From positions 62,001 through 126,000 of the forward strand of contig JAXMBN010000006.1 in the NCBI GenBank assembly GCA_046349875.1: a DNA stretch of 64,000 nucleotides, written 5' to 3'. Shown here piece by piece: positions 1-9,140 of the stretch. The notes beneath the pieces were generated by a model. The model was not told the DNA's origin, did not search any database, and was given only the letters and a program-made list of their open reading frames with translations. The position numbers and the translations under genes were made by a program. Source of the stretch: JAXMBN01 sp046349875 (GTDB lineage Bacteria > Planctomycetota > Planctomycetia > Pirellulales > Pirellulaceae). The first letter of the stretch is position 1. Each line of letters opens with the position of its first letter.

Positions 1-92
1 AATCATTTTGATCTAGCCTCAGTTGGTCGATTTTCATTTAATACACCTGACAGTTTAGTCTAGCCGAGCTCGATGAATGGATGCGTTGAGAA

Positions 93-869
93 ATGTCCAA
101 AGGCAAGATAATAGCATTTCCAGTCGAGCGTAGAATCATCTTAGAAATCTTGCATGCAGCAAGATCGATTCCTGCTTTCCCCATCGACCGCCATTTTGAC
201 CTAAGCCAACTGGCGGAAGCACGTCGGCATGCAATGCCTCGAATTTCATGGACAGCCATTTTCTTGCGAGGTTGGGGGTTGGTCAGCCATGCTCAGCCTG
301 TGCTCCGTCAATTGTACATGACCTTGCCAATGGGGTATTTGTATGAGTATCCATGCTCCGTGGCTTCTGTAAGTGTTCATCGTCGCAATCAAAAAACAGG
401 CCAGGATTCATTGATCTTTTGCCGCGTTGCATCGCCTGAAACGAAATCGCTCGTCGAAATTCAAGGTTACCTTGACCAATCTAAGACAGGGGACATACGA
501 GATGTCTTTCGCGATGGATTCTGGTCAGCTTATTTGCCATGGCCTCTGCGTCGCATAGGCTGGAATCTTTTGATGCATCTATGGGGTCGAAAGCGGGCGA
601 AAACGATTGGAACTTTTACGATTTCTAGCTTGGCCGGTATGAAAGCAACCAATCGCGAGCATCCGCTCGTCGCCACCACAAGCCTAAGTTATTCACCCTT
701 GGATCACGATGATCACTGTGTGGTCACATTGCAGTCCGATCATCGAGTGCTCGACGGTGTAAAAGCGGCCGAATGCCTCGAGGAATTAGAGTGCCATTTC
801 AATTCCACTGTTCTCGGTGAACTTCGGGCTTTGTCGCCGAATGCTAGCGTAGTGAGGGTCGCTTCGTAG
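93..869 (+). CDS. stand-alone E2-like acyltransferase (2-oxoacid dehydrogenase / CAT fold)
   Basis: A 258-residue protein resembling the catalytic domain of dihydrolipoamide acyltransferases. The best sign is DHRVLDG near residues 216-222, the family HHRxxDG active-site motif, with the second (catalytic) His and the Asp kept and the first His replaced by Asp. There is no lipoyl domain and no peripheral-subunit-binding domain, and no E1 or E3 gene nearby, so it is unlikely to be a normal complex subunit. A free-standing acyltransferase is an inference. A central segment near residues 145-165 is rich in Trp and Leu and may be membrane-associated. The ATG at 93 follows a weak purine-rich stretch. 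It lies alone at the left edge, upstream of a decayed region. The substrate cannot be told from the sequence. Confidence 0.72.
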   Translation: MSKGKIIAFPVERRIILEILHAARSIPAFPIDRHFDLSQLAEARRHAMPRISWTAIFLRGWGLVSHAQPVLRQLYMTLPMGYLYEYPCSVASVSVHRRNQKTGQDSLIFCRVASPETKSLVEIQGYLDQSKTGDIRDVFRDGFWSAYLPWPLRRIGWNLLMHLWGRKRAKTIGTFTISSLAGMKATNREHPLVATTSLSYSPLDHDDHCVVTLQSDHRVLDGVKAAECLEELECHFNSTVLGELRALSPNASVVRVAS

Positions 870-1591
870 GCCCACATACGACTTAATCCATACAAATTCA
901 CTAAATGGAATTCCTTGAAGTACCGATATCAATGACGAGGCCGAGTATCTGTCGATGCCCAAGTTCGGTGAAGAGGAACTCGTCATGGTGCGAAGGTTTG
1001 TTGCGGGATTAATGCTGTTGAAGTGCATTCTCCTTCCAAGGGTGCACGCTTTGCTGCTCACCATACGATTTCGATTACATGTCGAGAGGAAGTGTGGTGC
1101 AGCGTCAGGATATGGTAAGAGGTCGTCTGGGATCAACTCTTAGCGATCCAACGGTGGCCAGCGATGCAGAATGGCGCAGTCGAAGAAGGCGAGGAAGTGG
1201 TCGTTGAAGAACTAGGTTTTTCCTGAGGGTGATCGAGAATAGTAGCTTCAGTTGTTTTGCTAGCTAGCGGATGTGTTTGAGAATAGCTATCGTTTCCGCT
1301 GTGGTCGAGCGGCATCGCTACGCAAGAAATCGGCGGCAATCCACAAAGCAAATCCGCCAATCCTGAGCCCGTCATGACGACCCAAACGGGTAGGTTGCGA
1401 ACGCGAATTCCAACTTCACGGGTATTATTGAGAAGAATGCCATCTCTTTCAACCTTTTGTATGCCAATAGCAGGCAAGAGGATGGCTAAGGTTAGGCTCG
1501 CGCATAGCAGCACGAGTCCAAGCATTTTGATTCGATCACGCGTCATGTTGGAAAGGTCTCTCATGACGGTACGTTAGCGATCTCAATCACG
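870..1591. other. mostly non-coding stretch before the decayed peptidase gene
   Basis: No recognisable gene covers this stretch. The only ORF of note is the weak minus-strand one at 1133-1564, listed separately. The remaining short ORFs on both strands overlap one another and look like no family. No clear terminator was seen after the acyltransferase stop at 869. Confidence 0.4.
1133..1564 (-). CDS. possible small membrane-anchored hypothetical protein
   Basis: A 143-residue ORF with a hydrophobic N-terminal segment (residues ~14-34, rich in Leu, Ile and Ala) that could be a transmembrane anchor or signal, a second moderately hydrophobic patch around residues 57-83, and a Ser/Thr/Pro-rich tail. 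An internal ATG at 1546 could be the true start. I do not recognise it. It runs opposite to the adjacent decayed peptidase-like gene. With no motif and no convincing ribosome-binding site it may be a chance ORF. Confidence 0.25.
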   Translation of the reverse strand: MRDLSNMTRDRIKMLGLVLLCASLTLAILLPAIGIQKVERDGILLNNTREVGIRVRNLPVWVVMTGSGLADLLCGLPPISCVAMPLDHSGNDSYSQTHPLASKTTEATILDHPQEKPSSSTTTSSPSSTAPFCIAGHRWIAKS

Positions 1592-2554
1592 ATGCTATGG
1601 CAGTCATCCGAGCATTCGAGATCTATTGACCTGCCGAACGAAGTTTCTAAACTCCGCAATCAACTCGTACGAGAAAACGTATGGAAAGGGCTACATGGAT
1701 GTGGATCGATGCAATACAAGGACGTGGCTGCTTCGCCGCTACTGCCCGGTGCTGCTCGTTTGGTTCATGCAGATTCTCGTCTGGTTTCATTGAAGTGGCT
1801 CGAGGGCAAGAGTCGCAATGGCCTGTGCAGCGAGTGGTCGGTCCTTTTCACTTTCATTGTGATGTCGATCGCGGTAGAGTGTGAACAATACTCTGCAGCT
1901 AAGTCAACTTCGCGATGATTTGCAAACGGCCTTGGGCGTTGAGTGCAAAGTCGACAAGATTCACTTGGTGATATTGCAAACCGAATCAGATTACCAAAAG
2001 TACATCAAGCACTATTTTCCCCAATTGCCAACGCGGCGAGCTCTCTACATTCAAGATCGTGGACCTGGGATAGTCTTTGCCTTTCAGCACAGCGAACATT
2101 GATCGATCTCAGGCATGAATGTACACATGCGCTTTTGCAGGATCGCTTTGCGAAACTTCCTCTGTGGCTTGATGAAGGGATAGCAGAATACTTGGAAAAC
2201 GAGCCAGGATCTCGCGACAATCATTCAGTGCATTTGCCGATTGCGATCTGGCAAGCGAAGTTGGGGCATGTTCCCCCGATGGAAGAGTTGAGTTATGTTT
2301 GACTCCGCAGCAAATGGATGCAAGGAAGTACAGTGACGCGTGGGCCTGGGTGAATTTCTTGCTGTCCCATAGCGACCGTTCCCGTCATGTCTTCAAGAGT
2401 TATCTCGAAGAGGTGTCAGCGTGGGGTGCCAAAGCGGGCAGTCTCTCCGCCCGGCGTTCGTGAGTCACTCCCTCATGCTCGCGACGCATATCTCGACCAC
2501 TATCTTCGCATCGCGGTCCAACGCGACTCCGTCCGTTTATCCTCCGCCCCCTAA
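1592..2554 (+). pseudogene. decayed peptidase-MA-like (DUF1570-type) gene with at least four frame changes
   Basis: Pieces of one protein can be read in order in alternating frames: a GPFHFHCDVD segment (about 1835-1865), then LRDDLQTALG...YIKHYFPQLPTRRALYI (1881-~2095), then LRHECTHALLQ...LPLWLDEGIAEYLE (~2095-2300), then LTPQQMDARKYSDAWAWVNF (2299-~2458), then HARDAYLDHYLRI up to a TAA at 2552-2554. The HExxH-like HECTH followed by LWLDEGIAEY is the zinc-metallopeptidase signature of secreted planctomycete peptidase-MA/DUF1570 proteins. No single frame spans it, so no functional product is expected. Its true 5' end is unclear; 1592 is the earliest plausible start of one fragment. It abuts the transposase element that begins near 2570. 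Confidence 0.75.
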
Positions 2555-2569
2555 TCCCCACCCCAATAG

Positions 2570-2592
2570 ATGCCACCCATCTATATTTGACG
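2570..2592 (+). repeat. REP-like end of element copy 1 (left)
   Basis: Contains a short imperfect palindrome, GATG-ccacc-CATC, followed by an AT-rich spacer and TTGACGC. The reverse complement of the right end (4112-4133) has the same order, CATGCCACCCATCTA then TTGAC. It has the same plan as the ends of element copy 2, where GGTG-ccatc-CACC is followed by TTGTTGACGC. Confidence 0.6.
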
Positions 2593-2868
2593 CGCAACTT
2601 CGCTTGTTTTTGCCTTTTGGCACGTTTTTCAGATGGGCAAAGGGCTAGAGAGAACCTTCATTGCAGGCTGTCGGTGGCTAAATGAGGGCATTAGGACGTG
2701 GTCGGCGGCCGTTTGCAGAGAAGAGGAGAGATTTTTCGGCAAGGGAACGGCTTTTTTGCGGCGGAATTGCAGTGTAAGAGCGCGGCTAGAGAGCCTCAGA
2801 GGATTGGCTTGTGATTCATGCCAACTGAGGGCGTTGTTGCCCTTGATCTAGTTGAAGATTGCAACGGA
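2593..2868. other. no gene seen inside the left arm of element copy 1
   Basis: Between the left REP-like end and the ancestral transposase stop codon at 2869. Small ORFs exist (for example 2633-2851 on the plus strand) but none resembles a known protein, and this arm shows no obvious similarity to the corresponding arm of copy 2. Confidence 0.4.
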
Positions 2869-4070
2869 TCAGGCAAGGAAAGCAAATGGCCGAAAGCTTT
2901 GCCCGCGGATCCATGCGAGATTGTTGTTCTGAGCTTCCTTCTTCAGGCTCGATGGGTGACCGGCGGCTCGTGAATGCCCGAAGTACTTCGTATACTCCCA
3001 CACTAGATCGCACCACATCGATCCTTCAATGCCAAGTCGTTCGAGAATCGGAGCTAGGTTCTCTGGAATGCTCCCCGCTTCCCTTCTTGCTTATGACGCC
3101 CAGTCCAATCGAGCAGCGTAAGATACTCGTCCGAACTCATATTCAGGAATCCTTTGTCGCTTGCACGCACGCCGCTACTGCTGGCTTGAGGACCAGGCTT
3201 GCCTCGTTCATCAATCTGCAAAGGTGCCATCCACGAACCCACTTCCATTTGAAGTTGGCGATTCTTGCCTTTCTTCGATGATCGCAGCGATGCTAGCTGC
3301 TTTTTCAATTCTTCCGCTTCGATTCGTCGATTGGCAGCGATAGCTTCCTCTAACTTGGATGCCACTTGCTCTTCATTCAAAAAGTCTTCCCAGAACTGCT
3401 TGGATGCCGGAGTGACTCGCTTTCCTTTCTTGGCCTGAATTCGATCAAATGCAGATGTAAACCTCGACTGCTCGGGACTCTTAGCCAAAGCAGTTCGAAC
3501 TGGATTCAAGTCCACATACATAGCGCATGCCAATAACCCCGCCTCCGTCGACAATCTTCTGAGCCTTAAAACGTCCTTCCCAAAACCTTCCAGTGCATTC
3601 ATCTTCTCGATTTGCATGTCGTGCGATGGGTTCGGCAAAGGCTCGCATAAACCAAGAAATGTTCGACAACCGAGTTCGCCATTCGTAAGCTGCTTGGCGT
3701 CCGCAATGGCTTGGGCAATATCCTGTTGAGTTGGCGTCCCGAGAAAATCCTCAAGTCGTTCACCAGGAAAGAGTTGCAACCAACGTCGAGCCACCTCTTC
3801 ATCATCCCAGGCTTTCACGACGTCCGGCCTTGTCCGAAGAATGGTATGCACGTGGTTGGACATGACGGAATAATTAAGAACGTCGATTCCGAAAGTCGCT
3901 GCGAGCAACTCCAATCTTCGACGAATCCACTCTCGCCGGTATTCGTAATTCTTACCCGAGACCGAATCCTTTCCCGTAAGAAAGGCTCGCCGCACACATC
4001 GCTGAGTGCAGTGTGCAATCGAAATCTCATTGGGCGGAAACTGTTCAGAACGTTTCGGTGCTTGTGCCAT
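2869..4070 (-). pseudogene. REP-associated Y1 transposase (IS200-like, HUH), frameshifted
   Basis: Related over its length to the intact 410-residue transposase at 38811-40043. The ATG at 4070 follows GGAGGAG, and the N-terminal half keeps the HUH motif (SNHVHTILRTRPD). About one base is missing near 3678 and one extra base is present near 3541, so ~45 residues containing the conserved SWFMRA and GRFWEGRFKAQ motifs are read out of frame before the frame returns at AGLLACAMYVDLNPVR. A third shift near 3065 removes the C-terminal segment, which in the other frame reads ILERLGIEGSMWCDLVW and continues to a TGA at 2869-2871. The longest single ORF (3054-4070, 338 residues) therefore looks deceptively intact. 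The MYVDLNPVR Tyr survives, but the product is probably inactive. Confidence 0.8.
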
Positions 4071-4111
4071 GGCTTACTCCTCCCCCAAATTCTACGCAAC
4101 ATCCGCAGGTT

Positions 4112-4133
4112 GTCAACATTAGATGGGTGGCAT
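4112..4133 (-). repeat. REP-like end of element copy 1 (right)
   Basis: Inverted counterpart of 2570-2592: GTCAACATTAGATGGGTGGC followed by AT. It lies 36 bases upstream of the ATG of the next gene, so it may overlap that gene's promoter region. Confidence 0.6.
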
Positions 4134-4169
4134 GTATTGTAGTTGGCGGGGGGAGGGAGATTTGTTAAG

Positions 4170-6518
4170 ATGGCGAGCCTTAAGGAGAAGATGGCTGTGG
4201 ATGCACGCAAGCAAGAACCAATACCGAACGATTTGTTGCGACCGATCGAGCGGCTTCGAAAACTGATTCATCAGTATGTCTTGCTTGAGGGTGTGGTTGT
4301 GGCAGCGTTGTTTGCAATCGCTGCCTTCTGGTTTTTTGGACTGATGGATTACGTCCCTATTCGCTTGGGGGCAAATGAGTCGCCACGCTTCGCCCGCATG
4401 GTGATGCTGGTGCTCACACTTGGTGGGGCCGCCTTTCTGTTTTTCAAACTTGGTATTCTGAAGTGGTTGGTGCATTGGCCTGAAAGTTCATTGGCACTAC
4501 GAATTGAGCAGTCATTTCCGGCGTTAAAAGGACTCCTAAGCACTTCCGTTTTGGCTCATACCAATCCACGCGAGTATGCAGACCGTGAAACGGTTTCAAT
4601 CCATCGCGCTATGATGGAAGATGTGTTTCACCAGGCTTATCGAGCCGTCGAAACACTTCCTGTAGATGAAGTCATCGACTGGAAGCCACTCCGTCGGAAG
4701 TCATGGATTTTGCTCTGTGTAACGATCCTCAGTATTCTTGCGAGCGTGTTTCAGCCAGGGTGGGTTTGGCATTGGAGTAAACGATTCTTGGCCTTGTCGG
4801 CTGAACCTTGGCCGAGATCGGTGAAGCTGGAAGTAGAGGGAATCGAGTTTAGTATTCCAACATTTGCCGGCCAGACAGTTGCCGCTCGCTACATGAGACC
4901 GTTTCGTGACCAACAAACAACGATCATTCGGGGCCAGGCAGGAGTATTAAAAGTCTTGGCGGATAGATCGGCGCCGAAGACTCCTGAATATTGTTCGATC
5001 TATTATCGTTCTGAAGATGGTGCATCGGGCCGAGCGAACTTGCGACGCCTAGCCTCCAATCAGTCAGAATACGAAGCATTCGTTTTGGAGGGGCCTCCGC
5101 TTGAGTCTATGGATCAGCCCATGCAATTCACCGTCATTGCAGAAGATTTGAAATTGCCAAGGCATTTGGTGTTGCTGGTGGATAGTCCCATCGTGCAAGA
5201 GGTCCGATTGTCTGTGGAGTATCCGAAGTATTTGCAGAGTACAACTTCGGGAAATTATCTTTCGGAAGAGCTCGAGTTCAAGAACGGGCTTCGTCTGCCA
5301 CAGGGTTCGGGAGTGGTCTTTAAGGCAAAAGCCAATAGGCAACTTAGTCGCATCGACTATGTTATTACGACAACGAATGACTCTGAACCGCAGCGATCCC
5401 AAGGAACGCTAGACGTTGAAGGAGATCAATTTGAAATTGAGGTTTGGAAGCCGAACTCGTTGACACAGAATGCCACCATTGAGTTTCTATTGTGGGATGC
5501 AGAAGGGCTTTGTGCTGATCGCATTCAAAGCTACGTTTTGAGTGTCATCATGGACGATGTTCCCAAGGTTGACATGGTATTGCATGGAATTGGCACTGCG
5601 GTCACGCCTAACGCAACGATTCCGATTCAGGCGACGCTTCAGGACGACTATGGAGTCAAAGAGGCCGCCATCGAATTTACAGCCAATGAGTCTCCGGTGT
5701 TGCGGCAACCCCTTGTCATGGATAAGGATGGGCAAACCCGATCATACCTCGACCTGGATTCGCTAGCGGAATCGTCTCAATGGCCAATTCGATTTCAATC
5801 GACTCTGGCTCTTACGGTATCCGGTACCGACCATTTTGATTTGGGACAGCAGCAACATGTGGGACGCGCGGCCCCCATTCAGCTCGCCGTTGTAACGCCT
5901 CAAGCTCTTATTATCCTTCTGGAGAAGCGAGAGCTGGCGATGCGGGTAAGGCTTGAACAAGTTATTAGTGAAATGAGCCAGATGCGAGAATTGCTGGGCA
6001 AATTAAAGGCGAGCGATCGGAAAGAGTCGGCCGGCGACGATTCCGATGATTCCACTCAGTCGGAAGCTCGTCTTCAAATCTTGCGTGTTCAGCAGTCGAT
6101 TATGCAGGCATCCAAGTCGGAAGGGGAGTTAAGAGGCATTGCTCGCGAAATAGGGCAAATCGCATTGGAACTTGTGAACAATAAGGTTGACGCAAAGGAT
6201 CGGCGAGAGCGTCTGGTAGAAAAGGTTCAGCGTCCGATTGAGTTGATCTGTTCCGATCGATATCCATTGCTTCACCAAGCATTGAAGAAGGTGGAACAAT
6301 TGGAGTCGGGAAGTGAGATCCGTGAGCCCATCCAAGATTCCTTGAATGCCACGGATGATATTCTTGTACGATTGCGCGACGTCCTTCAGAACATGATCGA
6401 TATTCAGGACTTCAATGAACTAATCGATATGGTTCGTGATCTCGTCGACGAGCAACAAAAGATTCTTGACTCGACGAAGAAGGAGCAAAAGAAGCAAGTA
6501 TTGGATCTCTTCAAGTGA
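4170..6518 (+). CDS. large membrane protein with C-terminal coiled coil (DUF4175-like)
   Basis: A 782-residue protein. The ATG at 4170 is chosen over an in-frame TTG at 4143 because a strong GGAGGGAG lies about nine bases before it. Two closely spaced transmembrane helices lie near residues 36-60 and 74-100, a third near 185-205. A long extracytoplasmic beta-rich middle follows. The last ~220 residues are charged and helical (repeated Glu, Lys, Arg and Leu from MRVRLEQVISEMSQMREL onward), typical of a coiled coil. Related planctomycete proteins often sit beside MoxR/DUF58/von Willebrand genes; here that cluster is ~10 kb away. The role is unknown, an envelope function being likely. It converges with the PAS receptor gene. 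Confidence 0.7.
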   Translation: MASLKEKMAVDARKQEPIPNDLLRPIERLRKLIHQYVLLEGVVVAALFAIAAFWFFGLMDYVPIRLGANESPRFARMVMLVLTLGGAAFLFFKLGILKWLVHWPESSLALRIEQSFPALKGLLSTSVLAHTNPREYADRETVSIHRAMMEDVFHQAYRAVETLPVDEVIDWKPLRRKSWILLCVTILSILASVFQPGWVWHWSKRFLALSAEPWPRSVKLEVEGIEFSIPTFAGQTVAARYMRPFRDQQTTIIRGQAGVLKVLADRSAPKTPEYCSIYYRSEDGASGRANLRRLASNQSEYEAFVLEGPPLESMDQPMQFTVIAEDLKLPRHLVLLVDSPIVQEVRLSVEYPKYLQSTTSGNYLSEELEFKNGLRLPQGSGVVFKAKANRQLSRIDYVITTTNDSEPQRSQGTLDVEGDQFEIEVWKPNSLTQNATIEFLLWDAEGLCADRIQSYVLSVIMDDVPKVDMVLHGIGTAVTPNATIPIQATLQDDYGVKEAAIEFTANESPVLRQPLVMDKDGQTRSYLDLDSLAESSQWPIRFQSTLALTVSGTDHFDLGQQQHVGRAAPIQLAVVTPQALIILLEKRELAMRVRLEQVISEMSQMRELLGKLKASDRKESAGDDSDDSTQSEARLQILRVQQSIMQASKSEGELRGIAREIGQIALELVNNKVDAKDRRERLVEKVQRPIELICSDRYPLLHQALKKVEQLESGSEIREPIQDSLNATDDILVRLRDVLQNMIDIQDFNELIDMVRDLVDEQQKILDSTKKEQKKQVLDLFK

Positions 6519-6598
6519 TCGCAAGATGATCGCGATCGGGAATAGCTCTAGTCGGAATCGCCATTTTGATCGAGATCGTTGCTTCTTAGGTTTGTTTC

Positions 6599-7984
6599 TC
6601 AGCAAACGCTCTGTGCTACAAATTGTTGAAGTGAAGTTAGATGCGGCAAGAAGTTTCGTCGACTCTCGCTGAGGGCTTTGGCTTCTTTGAATGAATTGTT
6701 CAGCGATTGTGCAAGGAAATCGCATTCTGATTTGGTACGATCAATTTGGGATCGTACTTGCTTAAAGACTTCTGCAAACGATTCGGTATCGGGCCAAGCT
6801 ACAGCTTCCTTCTCGCCCGCGAATTGAACGAATCGCAGTGTCTTGTTGTTGCGAGCTAGGCGATTGACGCGATCTTGGAGATCATACATGCCTTCTTCCG
6901 CTTCGCTCAAATGCGTGAATACAGCATCCATTCGCCCGGTCATTTCTTCGAAGAGAGTCGTCAGGCTTCGCTCGAGGCGGTAGTCATGTTTGTGTTCGGG
7001 AAGAGTGAGGATTTCCTCTACGAATTGAAGCGATATTTCGCTTTGTAATTTGGTTGCTGCGAGGTCGAAGATCAAACGATCGAGGGTCGTCACCAAAGCC
7101 TTCATGCGTGAAGCCAATTGCTTGGTCGCTTCTTGGCTGTCATCCGAGACAGAGCCCAATGATTCCGAAACAACTTGCAGCGTTGCTCCTTTGCTTCCAA
7201 GTTTGCTTGCCGCAATGGTTGCATTGAGAGAAAGGGTGCGAATCGATTCTGCCATGGAGAGAATTGAAATCGAACGATCCATAAGGGCTAGGTTGGTTGA
7301 CTTGAACTCTTCGATGCGAGAATAAGCATTCATCAGTTTTTGATCGAGGGCCTCACAGTCATCTAGAACCATCGCGTACTTGTTGGATGGATCGCCTCGC
7401 CAGTTGCGGAGTGAGTCTCGCTTTTTCATTTTGGAGTAACGGCTTGCCATTTCTGCGGACAATGCATGAAGCATAAAGTCTTCGTATGAACGGAAGCCGT
7501 GTTTATCCAAGAGCTTTCCTAATTCTTCTGTTGACGCTGCGATCGCGGCTTTGCGTTGCTTCGGTTCAACCTCTATTGTTCGCTCCACGAAGAGCAATCG
7601 AGCGTAGATGGTTTGAACGGCTTGAAGGAGCTGTGTCGTCGGTTTCAGGCGAATGGATAGGTACCCATCGCGACAAGGCATTGCGAGTGCAAGGACCCAA
7701 TAATAACGACCGCTCTTGGAGAGATTCTTTACATAGGCCGCGATGGTCTTTCGAGCGCGGATTGTGTCCCATAACAGCTGGAAAACAGCGCGGGGCATAT
7801 CCGGATGGCGAATAATACTATGAGGCGCCCCTATCAATTCCTGCTCAGTATATTCCGAGATCTCCGTGAATAGATGATTGCCATGGAGAATGATCCCATG
7901 AGCATCCGTCGTGGAAAAGAACAGGCTTTCCAATGGAAAATCGCGTTCTACATCGAGCACTCTTGTCACATTCGTTCCCGCCAT
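6599..7984 (-). CDS. soluble Aer-like PAS receptor with a degenerate chemoreceptor signalling region
   Basis: 461 residues. Residues ~20-125 form a PAS domain close to that of the aerotaxis receptor Aer: it has the motif IIRHPDMPRAVFQLLWDT, then YVKNLSKSGRYYWV and a final SIRLKPT, the region that binds FAD in Aer. No transmembrane helix or HAMP domain follows. Residues ~255-300 include LSLNATIAASKLGSKGATLQ, which resembles the chemoreceptor hairpin tip LALNAAIEAARAGE but is poorly kept, and the rest is helical. It may sense redox state or oxygen in the cytoplasm, but coupling to CheA/CheW is uncertain. The ATG at 7984 follows GGGGA. No other chemotaxis gene is in the window. Confidence 0.75.
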   Translation of the reverse strand: MAGTNVTRVLDVERDFPLESLFFSTTDAHGIILHGNHLFTEISEYTEQELIGAPHSIIRHPDMPRAVFQLLWDTIRARKTIAAYVKNLSKSGRYYWVLALAMPCRDGYLSIRLKPTTQLLQAVQTIYARLLFVERTIEVEPKQRKAAIAASTEELGKLLDKHGFRSYEDFMLHALSAEMASRYSKMKKRDSLRNWRGDPSNKYAMVLDDCEALDQKLMNAYSRIEEFKSTNLALMDRSISILSMAESIRTLSLNATIAASKLGSKGATLQVVSESLGSVSDDSQEATKQLASRMKALVTTLDRLIFDLAATKLQSEISLQFVEEILTLPEHKHDYRLERSLTTLFEEMTGRMDAVFTHLSEAEEGMYDLQDRVNRLARNNKTLRFVQFAGEKEAVAWPDTESFAEVFKQVRSQIDRTKSECDFLAQSLNNSFKEAKALSESRRNFLPHLTSLQQFVAQSVC

Positions 7985-8435
7985 CGCTCAATCCCCTAAT
8001 TCACTGCCTCACGAATCATTCGTTTCATTGTCCGAAGTCCGTTGCTGTGGCTGGTGTTGCAATCGCTACCTTCTTTCCAGCTGGAAAAGATTACATCATG
8101 CAAGTCGATTCGGTAGAGAATCCCACAAGAAACGGATGTGGAACGATCCGCAATGCACCTGATGGATGCTTTATTCGGATCTTGAAGTCCCAATTACAAA
8201 CGCGTTGGCCATGAGAATCGTTACAACCGGTTTAGATGTCCCATAGGAATCGCGGAGCATTTTCCTAGAGTGGTTCGGAAAGAGATCTTTTTCGCGCATT
8301 GGCGAAGTCTTGGTGAATCCATAGACGCGAGAACAAGATGAAATTCTTTTCAAAAATTCTCGACATGCCGCGAAGAATAAACCTACGTTTTTAATTGGAC
8401 ACCTTTCAGTCGATCAAGCGTGAGGAGAAATCAAA
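7985..8435. other. 451-bp divergent intergenic region, no gene seen
   Basis: Lies between the divergent PAS receptor gene and the secreted-protein gene at 8436. Several short ORFs overlap in conflicting frames and match nothing known. Promoters for both flanking genes must lie here, but I could not identify a convincing -35/-10 pair. Confidence 0.4.
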
Positions 8436-9053
8436 ATGTGCACTGCCAAGCGTTGCGTCGTAGCTCTTTTGCTCTTCAGCGGTTTTGTGCAGTGCATTCA
8501 AGCTGAGAGCCCGAAAATATTGCGGGTCGAAGAAGATTGGCGACTAGTGCTTGGTGATCCTGAGCCTCTGCTCGATTCTCCTCAATTTAGTACCTGGATG
8601 AGTCCCACTGGCAGTCTGGACAACGAACATTTTTGTGTGGACTTCAACCACGCACAGCGTCCTGACTTTTCTTCCGGTGGATTTCAGACGAAAGCTCTCG
8701 TTGGAGACTCGATCACGGAAGATTCCTTGAGCGAGAACGGAGACAACCTTTCGCAATATGGCGAGACGGTAACCTGGACTCAGATGATGGCCATCCATTC
8801 CGGGCGTCTCTATTTTGCTGTTAAAGACGGGAGTAGTACGTCATGGGGTACATTCGGTGGAGGCTCCACCGTTGTCAAGTTTCAGCAGACGCCCGTATCG
8901 GATTTGGGTGGCTACAGTCCAACGCAATCCGCTGAGTGGGCAGGCGTGGGTTTTGGTGGCAATCGAGTCGAGTCGCTTCAATTGCTTCGTGTGCGATACT
9001 ACCTCGATAACGGCTCGATCGTTCAGCAAGAGCTCAATCTAAGTGTCGATTAA
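8436..9053 (+). CDS. secreted hypothetical protein preceding tad-like genes
   Basis: A 205-residue protein with a clear signal peptide (residues 1-23, positively charged start, hydrophobic core ending in IQAES). GAGGAG lies about nine bases before the ATG. The mature part is rich in Gly, Ser and beta-prone residues and ends in repeated short strands (RVRYYLDNGSIVQQELNL). I recognise no family. Its position directly upstream of a TadG-like and a TadE-like gene on the same strand, with an 87-bp gap, suggests a shared role in an extracellular assembly, but this is inference. Confidence 0.6.
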   Translation: MCTAKRCVVALLLFSGFVQCIQAESPKILRVEEDWRLVLGDPEPLLDSPQFSTWMSPTGSLDNEHFCVDFNHAQRPDFSSGGFQTKALVGDSITEDSLSENGDNLSQYGETVTWTQMMAIHSGRLYFAVKDGSSTSWGTFGGGSTVVKFQQTPVSDLGGYSPTQSAEWAGVGFGGNRVESLQLLRVRYYLDNGSIVQQELNLSVD

Positions 9054-9140
9054 CCTTCGTGGTTTGCTTTCTCATTTGTCTTAATCAGTCGTTGCTCCTT
9101 CACTATCGCTCGTATCTAACACTGCAAAAAGGAGAGGATC

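Larger units (their letters stand above)
2570..4133 (-). mobile_element. decayed REP-bounded transposase element, copy 1
   Basis: Defined by REP-like ends at 2570-2592 and 4112-4133, which are inverted copies of one motif, flanking a degraded REP-associated transposase gene at 2869-4070. The same architecture with a related but intact gene occurs at 38569-40141. No target duplication is obvious. It sits between the decayed peptidase-like gene and the large membrane-protein gene starting at 4170, only 36 bases from that start. Confidence 0.6.

Noticed and set aside
3711..4142. 143-residue plus-strand ORF over transposase copy 1
   Set aside because: It is antisense to the decayed transposase and its residues match no family, so it is a shadow ORF.
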